Assembly (NCBI RefSeq): GCF_900142735.1
Contig: NZ_FRBY01000001.1
Location: 496,001-560,000, forward strand
DNA: 64,000 nucleotides
Direction of reading: 5' to 3'
DNA from: Flavobacterium saccharophilum
GTDB taxonomy: Bacteria; Bacteroidota; Bacteroidia; Flavobacteriales; Flavobacteriaceae
Shown piece after piece: positions 25,874 to 33,434 of this stretch; positions within the stretch are counted from its first letter, which is position 1, and each line of letters starts with the position of its first letter. Under the pieces are notes generated by a model. That model did not search any database and was not told where the DNA came from. It saw nothing but the letters and a program-made list of their open reading frames with translations. Both the position numbers and the translations under genes were made by a program.

Positions 25874-26110
25874 ATTAAATAACCAACTGATAATATGTGG
25901 TAAAATGGATTGCAAAATCTTAGGATAGTTGTTCGAAAAATAATCTTTATAAGAAGAAAAGAATCCATTAACAATTTTCTGCGGTGTAATTCCTTCTTTA
26001 GTTCTCTGAAAACTTAAGACTAATTTCTGATAGTTAATCTCTTTTTCTAATTTCAGAATCTCCAAATCTCTTTCGATTTCAGCGTATGATGCGTATTTTT
26101 TTGGTTCCAT
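25856..26110 (-). CDS. DUF6327-like small protein
   Basis: This 84-residue protein begins MEPKKYASYAEIERDLEILKLEKEINYQKL, a helical, probably coiled segment. A hydrophobic C-terminal part follows (YFSNNYPKILQSILPHIISWLF). The pattern and the neighbours fit the flavobacterial DUF6327 family; this name is from memory and moderately sure. It begins three bases after the holin-like gene and is probably co-transcribed with it. Function unknown. Confidence 0.65.
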   Translation of the reverse strand: MEPKKYASYAEIERDLEILKLEKEINYQKLVLSFQRTKEGITPQKIVNGFFSSYKDYFSNNYPKILQSILPHIISWLFNKKRGN

Positions 26111-26113
26111 AAA

Positions 26114-26464
26114 TTAGTCGTTAAAAAAGATTTCTGAGAATTTTTCCAAAATAGGACCTTCCACAAACTTGTCTTTTATAAAGAAAAGCAAAATGGTAAA
26201 CAAAAGGTATATCCCTCCTACTGCCAAAAATCCAAGAGCTGTACTTTCAAATAAAGATCCAAAAGCATATGCTGCAGCGAAAGATCCAAAAAGTAAAACC
26301 ATACTAAAACACAATAAAATCAGAGTAAACTTGAAAATTAAAGTAGTCGATTTCATCGCAACCTTAAATCCCCAAAGTTTGTAATACGCTAAATGACTGT
26401 CTAAATAAACTTTAGCCTGATCCTGAATGTTTTCAGTATTTTCTTTTAACTCCTCAAAAGCCAT
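26114..26464 (-). CDS. Phage-holin-like (DUF1469-type) small membrane protein
   Basis: The 116 residues have a soluble helical N-terminus (FEELKENTENIQDQAKVYLDSHLAYYKLWGFK) and two adjacent membrane helices (about 44-69 and 76-96). This is the layout of the putative actinobacterial holin-X/DUF1469 family that is widespread in non-phage contexts. No other phage genes are nearby, so a lysis role is unlikely; a stress-related envelope role is the usual guess. It lies between the YtxH-like gene and the DUF6327-like gene on one strand. Confidence 0.7.
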   Translation of the reverse strand: MAFEELKENTENIQDQAKVYLDSHLAYYKLWGFKVAMKSTTLIFKFTLILLCFSMVLLFGSFAAAYAFGSLFESTALGFLAVGGIYLLFTILLFFIKDKFVEGPILEKFSEIFFND

Positions 26465-26485
26465 AATTGTAGTTTAAATTAAAAA

Positions 26486-26534
26486 AAGAAGCACAAAAAA
26501 TTACTTTTAAAAGTAATCAAAATTTGTGCTTCTT
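26486..26534 (-). terminator. Long hairpin after the YtxH-like gene
   Basis: An outer stem AAGAAGCACAAA/TTTGTGCTTCTT (26486-26497 and 26523-26534) encloses an inner palindrome TTACTTTTAAAAGTAA. A/T runs flank it, fitting a terminator for the 26542-26868 gene. Confidence 0.75.
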
Positions 26535-26541
26535 GTATTTA

Positions 26542-26868
26542 TTATTTTTGAAGTTTAGCGTTCTGTGCTTTTAAATCAGCTAGTTTAGATTCTAAAAACG
26601 TAATTACCTCTTCTGTTTTATGGCTTACATTCGAAAGCAATTCATCAAATGTACCATCAAGGCCTTTAGTAGCACCTGTGAATTTTTCACGTAGCACTTC
26701 AGAACTTGCTGATAATGAATCTTTCAAATTATGTGCTGCATCATCTATACCTTCTTTCAATTTCGCTCGGGTTTTTGATCCTTTATCCGGAGCAAATAAA
26801 ATTCCAATTGCTGCACCTGCAGCGGCGCCAGCTAATATTGCCGCAATAGTATTTAAGTTCTTTGACAT
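26542..26868 (-). CDS. YtxH domain-containing protein
   Basis: This 108-residue protein starts with a short glycine/alanine-rich membrane segment (TIAAILAGAAAGAAIGILFAPDKG, about 6-29). The GILFAPDKGSKTR motif is diagnostic of YtxH-type proteins. An amphipathic helical tail follows (about 35-105). These proteins are often stress-induced and of unknown mechanism. The gene is upstream of the holin-like/DUF6327-like pair, but a strong hairpin separates them. Confidence 0.85.
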   Translation of the reverse strand: MSKNLNTIAAILAGAAAGAAIGILFAPDKGSKTRAKLKEGIDDAAHNLKDSLSASSEVLREKFTGATKGLDGTFDELLSNVSHKTEEVITFLESKLADLKAQNAKLQK

Positions 26869-26959
26869 AATGTTAAAATTTAAATGATTAATAAAGGTAC
26901 TGCTTTTTTGAAATATAAAATATTGATTAAATGATATTTACTATAATTTAACAATACAA

Positions 26960-27436
26960 TTAATACATGTAAGCAACTGCTTCGTATTTACCGTCATTTT
27001 CAACTATGCTCACAAACGGGTAACCCTTTGAAGCTGACTGCGTTTTGATCCTTAAAGCAGTTTGATTTTGATTTGCAATTGGCGGCTCGCCTTTTGTCTT
27101 CGTCGATATTCCTGTAAAATTAGCCACTTGTTTCAAACCTACTGTCTTTTCCTGAGGTAAAACAGTTACCATTTTGTAATCTGATTTTGAATCTACTACT
27201 ACTCTATCTGTTATTTTTTTAGTTTGATTCGTTTGTTTATTGGTAATTTTTGAAACGGCATACTTCGTAATTTTATGTTCTTCAGCACTTCCGTTAAACG
27301 AATAATGAATCAAATCATTTTCATGTTTGATAAAATTGACATCCAATTCTTCTCCATTGTGTTTTGAAATTTGATGTGTTTGAGAAATTGCAATGTTTGC
27401 AAATAAAATAGCCAGAGTAAAAAATACATTTTTCAT
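26960..27436 (-). CDS. Secreted protein of unknown function (158 aa)
   Basis: A clear signal peptide (MKNVFFTLAILFANIAIS) precedes a mature part with a beta-hairpin-like start (HNGEELDVNFIKHENDLIHYSF). A basic/threonine-rich middle (ISKITNKQTNQTKKITDR-type) follows, ending in FVSIVENDGKYEAVAYMY. I do not recognise a family. It is monocistronic in view and followed upstream by a large gene-poor region. Confidence 0.6.
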   Translation of the reverse strand: MKNVFFTLAILFANIAISQTHQISKHNGEELDVNFIKHENDLIHYSFNGSAEEHKITKYAVSKITNKQTNQTKKITDRVVVDSKSDYKMVTVLPQEKTVGLKQVANFTGISTKTKGEPPIANQNQTALRIKTQSASKGYPFVSIVENDGKYEAVAYMY

Positions 27437-27732
27437 GATAATAAAATTTAAGGATTAAAAAATTTCTTTGATCAAAAATGAAAATCAAAATTTATAAATC
27501 ACAAAACCAATTTCATGAAATTTGAAAATTATGAAATGTTATGAAAAATACTTTTACTTAAGAATTATCAAAAACATCAACACAATTAGAATTGACCATA
27601 AAACCAATTTTCGGAATGCAGACTTAGAATAAAATCTAAAAACAAAAAACTAAATTTTCGAATTTTAGATAAACTCAGATTTGATTCCTAAAGTGTCATT
27701 TTTAAAATTAAAAAATTTCAGATTTGACCTTT

Positions 27733-27930
27733 GGATAAAAATAGCAACTTTATAAACAATTGTATGTTAATAACCCGTTAAACTCACAAAAATGACGTCT
27801 AAAACTTAAATAAAGCTTAAAAATCAACAATTATTCAAAAGATGAGTTACGAGATGGAAGAAATAAAAAAAGATCTTAAAATTAAATTATGAAGGTCATT
27901 TTTAGTTTAAATTTTCTATTAAAAAATAAA
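27733..27930 (+). repeat. Diverged duplicate block, copy A
   Basis: This copy aligns gap-free with 28051-28248. Shared landmarks include AACTTTATAAACA, GTTAATAA, AAAATGA..TCTAAAAC-type sequence, and a downstream ATG followed by GGAAGAAnTAAAAAAAG. Two very short frames per copy (16-22 codons at most) are not well conserved. Confidence 0.65.
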
Positions 27931-28050
27931 ACATAATAGATTTTAGATATAATAATTATAAACTTTCAAATTAATAAAAATGATTATTAAAATTGATTTA
28001 ATGAAATTTCATTTCTAATTATGATTAAATTCATAGATTTTCAAAAACTT

Positions 28051-28248
28051 GATTTAAAATAACAACTTTATAAACATTCTGTTGTTAATAAGCTCTAAAG
28101 AAGGCAAAAATGAGACCTAAAACTAAAATAAGACGCTTATTTTAATTATTTTCTCAAAGATGAATTCTGTATCGGAAGAAGTAAAAAAAGCGTTTAAAAA
28201 CAATTTATACGTGTTACTTTTAATATAAAATATTTATTGAAATTATAT
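28051..28248 (+). repeat. Diverged duplicate block, copy B
   Basis: Second copy of the block at 27733-27930, offset by 318 bases, with substitutions but no insertions or deletions over the aligned core. It ends shortly before the glnS terminator. Confidence 0.65.
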
Positions 28249-28272
28249 TTTACATAGAAAATATAAATAATA

Positions 28273-28301
28273 AAAAAAGCGCTTATAAAAAGCGCTTTTT
28301 A
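28273..28301 (-). terminator. glnS terminator
   Basis: AAAAAGCGCTT and AAGCGCTTTTT (28274-28284 and 28290-28300) form a perfect stem with a short loop. Confidence 0.85.
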
Positions 28302-28317
28302 ATAGATTCTAGTGATA

Positions 28318-30435
28318 TTATTTCTTTACCATTTCCGAAAGAATTTCAATTTCTCTCTCTGAAGCATTTTTTGGAGGATTTGAATATAATTTTAAAATTT
28401 CATCTTCAAACTGAGTTTTGAAACTTTCATTTTCTAAATCTCTTAAATTCAAAAGTGCTTTTGATCGAACATAAGTTGATTCACTTCTTAATGACATCGT
28501 ATATAATTTTTTGATATCCTCTTCTTCAAAATCAGCAGATTTTAAATGAGAATATTTCAAAATAAACTGAGCAAATAACAACGAAGCTTTATTATTGTTG
28601 ATGTTTTTCTTTAATGAATTTTGCAACAATGAAAAGGTAGAAACATTTTTGATGCTCTCTCCTATCGCACTTTCAATTGCAATTCGTTCTGGTTTAGTTT
28701 CAACTTTAAAATATTTATTAATATCTTTTAAAGAATTATTGATACTATTTTCTTCCTTTTTACCTTTTTCTTCCCAAGCATCTTTCAATCCAACCGTTTT
28801 GTTAAATACTAATTTTGAAGCAGTTGAATCCTTATCAACAGTAAAATATCCTAAACGTTGAAATTGAAATTTATCTTCATTTTGAGCAGTTGCTAAACTT
28901 GGCTCCACAAAGCCTTTGATAATTTCTAACGAATTTGGATTCACAAAATCTAAGAAATTTTTCTCTTTATAACTGTCCGGAGCTTCATCTGTAAACAAAC
29001 GATCGTACATACGAACTTCTGCTTCAACAGCATGTTGAATAGAAACCCAGTGTAGAGTTCCAGACACTTTTCTTTGACTTGCTTCTGTCCCGCTTCCGCT
29101 TAAGGAATCGGTATCATAAGTAACGTGAATCTCCGTAATATTGCCAGCTGCATCTTTTACAACACTTTCTCCTTTAATGATATACGCATTTTTAAGACGT
29201 ACTTCTTTTCCTAAAGTCAAACGGAAAAACTTCGCTGGAGCTTCTTCCAAAAAGTCTTCTCTTTCAATGTACAATTCACGAGAAAAAGGAACTTTTCTGA
29301 AACCAGCATTTTCATCTTCCTGATTATTCTCTGCCTCTAACCACTCCTCTTTTCCTTCAGGATAATTTGTAATTACCAATTTTACAGGATCTAAAACAGC
29401 CATTACACGAGGTGCAATTTTGTTCAAATCTTCACGAATACAGAATTCTAAAACCGATACATTTATTAAATTATCACGTTTTGCAATACCAATTGTATTC
29501 GCAAAATTACGCAATGAAGCAGCTGTATAACCACGTCTTCTTAATCCAGAAATAGTTGACATTCTTGGATCATCCCAACCGTTAACATGCTTTTCCTTAA
29601 CCAGTTGCTGTAATTTTCTTTTACTAACAACGGTGTGTGATAAGTTACGTCTTGCAAATTCTCTTTGCTTTGGACGAATCTGATTTTCATCAATAATTTG
29701 GTCTAAAAACCAATCGTATAATTCACGGTGAGGCAAGAATTCAAGTGTACAAAATGAATGTGAAATCTCCTCTAAATAATCACTTTGTCCGTGTGCCCAA
29801 TCGTACATTGGATAAATTTTCCAATCGTCACCGGTTCTATGATGATGTCTGTGTAAAATTCTGTACATGATAGGATCACGCATCAGCATATTGGTTGATT
29901 TCATGTCTATCTTGGCACGAAGAATATGAGTTCCAGCTTCAAATTCACCGTTTTTCATTCTTTCGAATAAATCTAAATTTTCTTCAACAGAACGGTTTCT
30001 GAATGGACTATCTGTACCAACAGTAGATGGAGTTCCTTTTTGAATGGCCATATCTTCAGAAGATTGACTATCAACATAGGCCTTATCTTTTTTAATTAAT
30101 AAAACGGCCCAATCGTATAATTGTTGAAAATAATCAGAAGCATAACGTTCTTCTGCCCAGGTATACCCTAGCCATTCTACATCTTTTTTAATAGCGTCAA
30201 CAAATTCCTGTTCTTCTTTTTCTGGATTGGTATCGTCAAAACGTAAATTTACAGGAGACTGATAATCAATTCCTAAACCAAAATTTAAAGCAATAGAACT
30301 AGCGTGTCCGATATGCAAATAACCGTTTGGTTCTGGTGGAAAACGAAAATGAAGTTTAGTTTGCGAAAGACCTGATTTTAAATCTTCCTCTATGATTTGT
30401 TCAATAAAATTGAGTGATTTCTCTTCTGATGCCAT
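28318..30435 (-). CDS. glnS: Glutamine--tRNA ligase with C-terminal extension
   Basis: It charges tRNA-Gln. The class Ib catalytic core has FRFPPEPNGYLHIGHASSIALNFG (HIGH at 41-44), LRFDDTNPEKE, and the KMSKS-equivalent VVSKRKL. The two anticodon-binding beta-barrels extend to about residue 565. The remaining 140 or so residues form a helical extension (NNSLKDINKYF..., YTMSLRSESTYVRSKALLNLRDLEN). Bacteroidota GlnRS is often annotated as a fusion to a YqeY-like domain; here the tail looks more like helical repeats and I do not see clear YqeY motifs. A TATCTTTG box lies upstream at 30455-30462. Confidence 0.95.
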   Translation of the reverse strand: MASEEKSLNFIEQIIEEDLKSGLSQTKLHFRFPPEPNGYLHIGHASSIALNFGLGIDYQSPVNLRFDDTNPEKEEQEFVDAIKKDVEWLGYTWAEERYASDYFQQLYDWAVLLIKKDKAYVDSQSSEDMAIQKGTPSTVGTDSPFRNRSVEENLDLFERMKNGEFEAGTHILRAKIDMKSTNMLMRDPIMYRILHRHHHRTGDDWKIYPMYDWAHGQSDYLEEISHSFCTLEFLPHRELYDWFLDQIIDENQIRPKQREFARRNLSHTVVSKRKLQQLVKEKHVNGWDDPRMSTISGLRRRGYTAASLRNFANTIGIAKRDNLINVSVLEFCIREDLNKIAPRVMAVLDPVKLVITNYPEGKEEWLEAENNQEDENAGFRKVPFSRELYIEREDFLEEAPAKFFRLTLGKEVRLKNAYIIKGESVVKDAAGNITEIHVTYDTDSLSGSGTEASQRKVSGTLHWVSIQHAVEAEVRMYDRLFTDEAPDSYKEKNFLDFVNPNSLEIIKGFVEPSLATAQNEDKFQFQRLGYFTVDKDSTASKLVFNKTVGLKDAWEEKGKKEENSINNSLKDINKYFKVETKPERIAIESAIGESIKNVSTFSLLQNSLKKNINNNKASLLFAQFILKYSHLKSADFEEEDIKKLYTMSLRSESTYVRSKALLNLRDLENESFKTQFEDEILKLYSNPPKNASEREIEILSEMVKK

Positions 30436-30478
30436 TATTTTATAGTAATTTTAGCAAAGATAAAAAAAAGGTTTCAGG

Positions 30479-30518
30479 TTTCAGGTTTAAAGTTACTTAA
30501 CTGGCATTAAACCTGAAA
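30479..30518. repeat. Inverted repeat between glnS and the toxin-antitoxin pair
   Basis: TTTCAGGTTTAA (30479-30490) and TTAAACCTGAAA (30507-30518) are perfect inverted copies. They lie within a longer run of TTTCAGGTTT-type sequence related to the repeat at 16945-17016. Confidence 0.7.
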
Positions 30519-30526
30519 CTTTAAAC

Positions 30527-30553
30527 TTGAAACTAAATTTATTAGTATTTTTG
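30527..30553 (+). promoter_or_regulatory. Promoter of the toxin-antitoxin pair
   Basis: TTG (30527-30529), a 16-base spacer and TATTTTTG (30546-30553) lie 17 bases before the antitoxin ATG at 30571. Confidence 0.45.
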
Positions 30554-30570
30554 TATAAATATTGCAAGTT

Positions 30571-30789
30571 ATGAGACAATTAACTGTTACAATTCCAGAC
30601 GATTTTTACGAAACTTTTATTAGTTTTTTTAAACATGTTCCAGACGTTTCTATAAATGAAACTCAAGAGAATGAAATTCCGCTTTGGCAACAAGAAATGG
30701 TTTTAGATCGAATCAAAAATGCTAAACCAGAAGATTATATAAGTTGGGAAGAATCTAAAAAAAAGCTTAACGCTAAATGGAATAAATAA
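30571..30789 (+). CDS. Putative antitoxin of a RelE/ParE-type pair
   Basis: This 72-residue protein starts with a beta-strand segment (RQLTVTIPDDFYETFISFFKHVPDV) like the N-terminal DNA-binding/dimerisation part of many small antitoxins. An acidic linker and a charged C-terminal helix follow (MVLDRIKNAKPEDYISWEESKKKLNAKW), of the kind that wraps the toxin. An in-frame TTG nine bases upstream is less likely than the ATG at 30571. The stop is directly followed by the toxin ATG. The assignment rests on size, context and this layout. Confidence 0.7.
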   Translation: MRQLTVTIPDDFYETFISFFKHVPDVSINETQENEIPLWQQEMVLDRIKNAKPEDYISWEESKKKLNAKWNK

Positions 30790-31086
30790 ATGTTTGAAAT
30801 AATTATTCTCTTACGTGCTGACCTAGAAGCAGATGAGATTGCTGAATATTATGAATCTTTATCTAACGGATTAGGAACAAAATTCATAAATGAATATCAG
30901 GATTATGTAGAAACTCTAAAGACATTTCCTTTTTTTGAAGAAAAATATAATGTAGTTCGTACTTTACCTTTAAAGAAATTCCCTTATACAATTCATTTTA
31001 CGGTTGATGAAAATGAAAAAATCGTTTCTATACAAGCTGTAACATCAAATTACCAAGATCCAAACACTACAAGAATAAAATTATAA
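30790..31086 (+). CDS. RelE/ParE-family toxin
   Basis: This 98-residue protein matches the RelE/ParE fold: an N-terminal beta-strand, a helical hairpin (LEADEIAEYYESLSNGLGTKFINEYQDYVETL), and C-terminal strands with VVRTLPLKKFPYTIHFTVDENEKIVSIQAVTSNYQDP. The KFPYTIHF segment and the closing HT/SNxxDP-like motif are typical. Family members cleave mRNA at the ribosome or poison gyrase; the sequence here looks closest to ParE-like proteins annotated as plasmid-stabilisation factors. It is translated immediately after the antitoxin. folB begins two bases after its stop. Confidence 0.82.
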   Translation: MFEIIILLRADLEADEIAEYYESLSNGLGTKFINEYQDYVETLKTFPFFEEKYNVVRTLPLKKFPYTIHFTVDENEKIVSIQAVTSNYQDPNTTRIKL

Positions 31087-31088
31087 AA

Positions 31089-31448
31089 ATGGGAGTTATA
31101 AAACTAAAAAACATCCGTACTTTTTCCTACCATGGATGTTTAATTGAAGAAGGAAAAATTGGATCAGACTATACTGTTGATCTAAAAATTAAAACCAATT
31201 TACAACAATCAGCACAAACAGATCATCTTCTTGATACTGTTGATTACGTACATTTGAATAAAATTGTTACCGAAGAAATGGCGATTCGTTCACATTTATT
31301 AGAACATGTGGCGAAAAGAATCAATATTCGAGTACTTGCTGAAATAGAAATGATAGAAAAAACAACGGTTTGGGTTTCTAAAATAAATCCCCCTATTGGT
31401 GGTGATGTTGAATCAGTTACTATAAAAATGACGGAAATTAGAAAGTAA
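31089..31448 (+). CDS. folB: Dihydroneopterin aldolase
   Basis: FolB converts 7,8-dihydroneopterin to 6-hydroxymethyl-dihydropterin in folate synthesis. The 119 residues have the N-terminal IKLKNIRTFSYHGCLIEEGKIGSDYTVDLKI with the conserved YHGCxxEE active-site region. They also have the LLDTVDYVHLNKIV and SHLLEHVAKRINIRV helices, and WVSKINPPIGGDVESVTIKM at the end. Full length. It starts two bases after the toxin gene and ahead of tRNA-Cys. Co-transcription with the toxin-antitoxin pair is likely, which is unusual for a biosynthetic gene. Confidence 0.92.
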   Translation: MGVIKLKNIRTFSYHGCLIEEGKIGSDYTVDLKIKTNLQQSAQTDHLLDTVDYVHLNKIVTEEMAIRSHLLEHVAKRINIRVLAEIEMIEKTTVWVSKINPPIGGDVESVTIKMTEIRK

Positions 31449-31542
31449 TTCTTTCAATTAAAAAAGTAATTTTTTAAAATAGTTACTTTTAAAGTTTTGA
31501 ATTTTAAAGATTTTAGTTACTTTTGCCATCCGTTCAAGCAAT

Positions 31543-31613
31543 GGCGTCGTGGCCGAGCGGCTAGGCTGGGCTCTGCAAAAGCTCCTACTCCGGTTCGAAT
31601 CCGGACGATGCCT
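31543..31613 (+). tRNA. tRNA-Cys (anticodon GCA)
   Basis: The acceptor stem GGCGTCG/CGATGCC closes a cloverleaf with D-arm GGCCGAGCGGCTAGGC, anticodon stem GGGCT/AGCTC around loop CTGCAAA (anticodon GCA), and T-arm CTCCGGTTCGAATCCGGAC-type sequence. The discriminator base is U, typical for tRNA-Cys, and the CCA end is not encoded. Its 3' half is repeated twice downstream. Confidence 0.95.
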
Positions 31614-31830
31614 CAAGAAGAGATACAGAAATGTATCTCTTTTTTTTATGTTTAATTTTTAGAAAAAATTAGATAAAGATTATGTTCGAATCCGGACGAT
31701 GCCTTTAAAAACCTACAGAAATACATCTCTTTTTTTATGGTTAATTTTTAGAAAAAATTAGATAAAGATTTACGTTCGAATCCGGACGATGTCTCAAGAA
31801 GAGACACTGCAAAGTATCTCTTTTTTTACT
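31593..31830 (+). repeat. Tandem repeats of the tRNA-Cys 3' end plus terminator
   Basis: The 21 bases ending the tRNA (31593-31613, GTTCGAATCCGGACGATGCC plus T) recur at 31684-31704 (identical) and 31774-31794 (one change). Spacing is 91 and 90 bases. Each copy is followed by a GAGATAC...TATCTC-like hairpin with a T-run. Units 1 and 2 are also followed by a nearly identical linker (TTAATTTTTAGAAAAAATTA and more). Confidence 0.9.
31619..31647 (+). terminator. tRNA-Cys terminator
   Basis: AGAGATACA (31619-31627) pairs with TGTATCTCT (31632-31640) around GAAA, followed by a T-run. Confidence 0.85.
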
Positions 31831-31845
31831 CATTTTTTCGCAATC

Positions 31846-31931
31846 TTGTCATTTCGACGAAGGAGAAATCACATAACAGAATTCCGGTTCGTTACTCTCT
31901 GAATGTGATTTCTCCTTCGTCGAAATGACAA
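31846..31931. repeat. 29-bp perfect inverted repeat
   Basis: The arms at 31846-31874 and 31903-31931 are exact inverted copies (begin TTGTCATTTCGACGAAGGAG) around 28 bases. Sequences of the form GTCATTTCGACGAAGGAGAA are, to my knowledge, a widespread interspersed repeat in flavobacterial genomes. Confidence 0.85.
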
Positions 31932-31999
31932 ACTACTACGAGAATAGTAATTCGATTGCTTCTTTCTTAGTAAGAAAACAGTTTGACTTATAAACATAA

Positions 32000-32024
32000 A
32001 AAAACCTCTGAAATTCAAAGGTTT
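32000..32024 (-). terminator. Terminator of the rnr-GIN-LysE unit
   Basis: AAACCT(C)TGAA and TTCA(A)AGGTTT (32002-32024) form a stem with one mismatch. The A-run before it becomes the U-run for the leftward transcript. Confidence 0.6.
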
Positions 32025-32051
32025 AATTTTATATTTTCTAGTTATTAACAA

Positions 32052-32729
32052 CTACTTCTCAATCTTCTCAAAAGCATTTCTAACCATTTCTTTTTCTTTT
32101 GGAAACCAGCCCTGAATCATTAAAGCAAATCCAAAAACCATCAAAACAATACTTATAATTTTCTTTATTTTAAGAATATTATTGGGTGTCATTTTAGATT
32201 TTAATTGTTTGGCTAATACAATTTTAAGACAATCAACTAATAAATAAGTAATAATAACGGAGGTAAAAAAAGTAATCATTCTGGAGTTTTGCATCTCTAA
32301 TTTTGGACCGACAGAAATGATAACAGCCAGCCAAAATCCTAATACTCCGATGTTAATAACGTTCAGTAAAAAACCTTTTACAAACAAGCTTCCGTAGTTT
32401 CTTTTGATGATGTCACGGTCAATTTCTTCATCATCTATTTTTTCTTCATTTTTTAATCTTACAAAAGAAATTAAACCGTAAGCCAGCATAATAATACCTC
32501 CAAAAATAAATAATGCCGGTTTATCCTTTAAGCTCTGAATTAATCTGTAACTTCCTAAATACGCAATGGCTATAAAAAAAATATCACCTAATACTACACC
32601 AAAATCAAAGACAATTGCAGCTCTGAATCCTTTTGTAATACTGGTTTCTAGTAATATAAAAAATACTGGACCTACCATAAAACTTAAAAAAAGTCCCCAT
32701 GGCAGTCCAGCTAAAATATCATTTATCAT
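32052..32729 (-). CDS. LysE-family exporter
   Basis: This 225-residue inner-membrane protein has about six hydrophobic segments. The N-terminal LysE/RhtB signature is GLFLSFMVGPVFFILLETSITKGFRAAIVFDFGVVLGDI, with a polar middle loop rich in Glu/Asp (KNEEKIDDEEIDRD). Family members export amino acids or related small molecules; the substrate here is unknown. It starts 13 bases after the head-GIN gene and is the last gene of a leftward run rnr - head-GIN - LysE. Confidence 0.85.
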   Translation of the reverse strand: MINDILAGLPWGLFLSFMVGPVFFILLETSITKGFRAAIVFDFGVVLGDIFFIAIAYLGSYRLIQSLKDKPALFIFGGIIMLAYGLISFVRLKNEEKIDDEEIDRDIIKRNYGSLFVKGFLLNVINIGVLGFWLAVIISVGPKLEMQNSRMITFFTSVIITYLLVDCLKIVLAKQLKSKMTPNNILKIKKIISIVLMVFGFALMIQGWFPKEKEMVRNAFEKIEK

Positions 32730-32742
32730 TCAAATAGAATTA

Positions 32743-33411
32743 TTATTTCACTTCTTCGATTTTACCTCCAAAAACCGTTTTTTGATTAATTTGTCTAGGT
32801 TTGCCGTAAATATAAATAGAGCCTCCTGCGCTCACTTTTGCATCAACAAGCGTAGTAGCATTCACATCTGCTTTTCCTCCCGCAGAAACGCTTACTGTAG
32901 TTTGAGAGGTAACTAATTTACTAGCTAATAAAAAACCACCAGCTCCCAGACTTGCATCTTGATTTGAGGCTTTTCCTGTTAGGGTAATTTCTCCGCCGGA
33001 AACTGAACTTACTTTTAGTTTATCAACATCCAAATCTACATTAATTTTACCACCTTCCTGAGCACTTACTTTAAATGAAGTTGCTTTTACAGGTTCTGTA
33101 CTTGTAACAAGAGCTCCTTCATTAACGTCAATAAGTTCTATATGTTTGTAATACAATGTAATATCCAGCTCATCTCCAGCTAATGGTTTAGATATAGTCA
33201 TTCTTATTTTCAAGATCCCTTTTTTATTGATAACCTCTACTTCTGATTCACGAGCTCCTTTAATGACAACTTTATTGTCTGAAGACGCTACTAATTTAAC
33301 ATGAAGTTTATCAAAAACTTTTACTTCATCAAAATCTCCTACTTCTTTTGTTATCTGTGCAAATGACATTTGTACAAATAAAATTGCAACACCAATTAAT
33401 AACTTTTTCAT
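32743..33411 (-). CDS. Head GIN domain-containing secreted protein (DUF2807)
   Basis: This 222-residue protein has a signal peptide (MKKLLIGVAILFVQMSFA). Repeated short beta-strand turns follow in which glycine recurs (VSAQEGGKINVDLDVDKLKVSSVSGGEITLTGKAS, VSVSAGGKADVNATTLVDAKVSAGGSIYIYGKP). This is the beta-solenoid pattern of the putative auto-transporter adhesin head GIN domain. It is probably exported. It lies between rnr and the LysE-type gene on one strand, with gaps of 23 and 13 bases. Confidence 0.88.
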   Translation of the reverse strand: MKKLLIGVAILFVQMSFAQITKEVGDFDEVKVFDKLHVKLVASSDNKVVIKGARESEVEVINKKGILKIRMTISKPLAGDELDITLYYKHIELIDVNEGALVTSTEPVKATSFKVSAQEGGKINVDLDVDKLKVSSVSGGEITLTGKASNQDASLGAGGFLLASKLVTSQTTVSVSAGGKADVNATTLVDAKVSAGGSIYIYGKPRQINQKTVFGGKIEEVK

Positions 33412-33434
33412 ATCTCTCTATTTTAATTTAATAA

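Larger units (their letters stand above)
27437..28317. other. Gene-poor region with a tandem duplicated block
   Basis: There is no reading frame of useful length in these 881 AT-rich bases. The segment around 27733-27930 aligns without gaps to 28051-28248 at a fixed offset of 318 bases. The glnS terminator occupies the right end. Short non-coding RNAs or leader regions are possible. Confidence 0.6.

Noticed and set aside
26114..26464. Prophage remnant suggested by a holin-like protein, with ORF6N at 53730
   Set aside because: No other phage genes (integrase, capsid, terminase) are near either gene; both families are common outside phages in this phylum.
31593..31830. CRISPR array or additional tRNA genes
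   Set aside because: Repeats carry only the 3' third of the tRNA and the intervening sequences are near-identical, unlike CRISPR spacers; no full cloverleaf forms in copies 2 and 3.
31869..32051. A leftward 60-codon frame downstream of LysE
   Set aside because: It consists of the terminator and the 29-bp inverted repeat, with no family resemblance.
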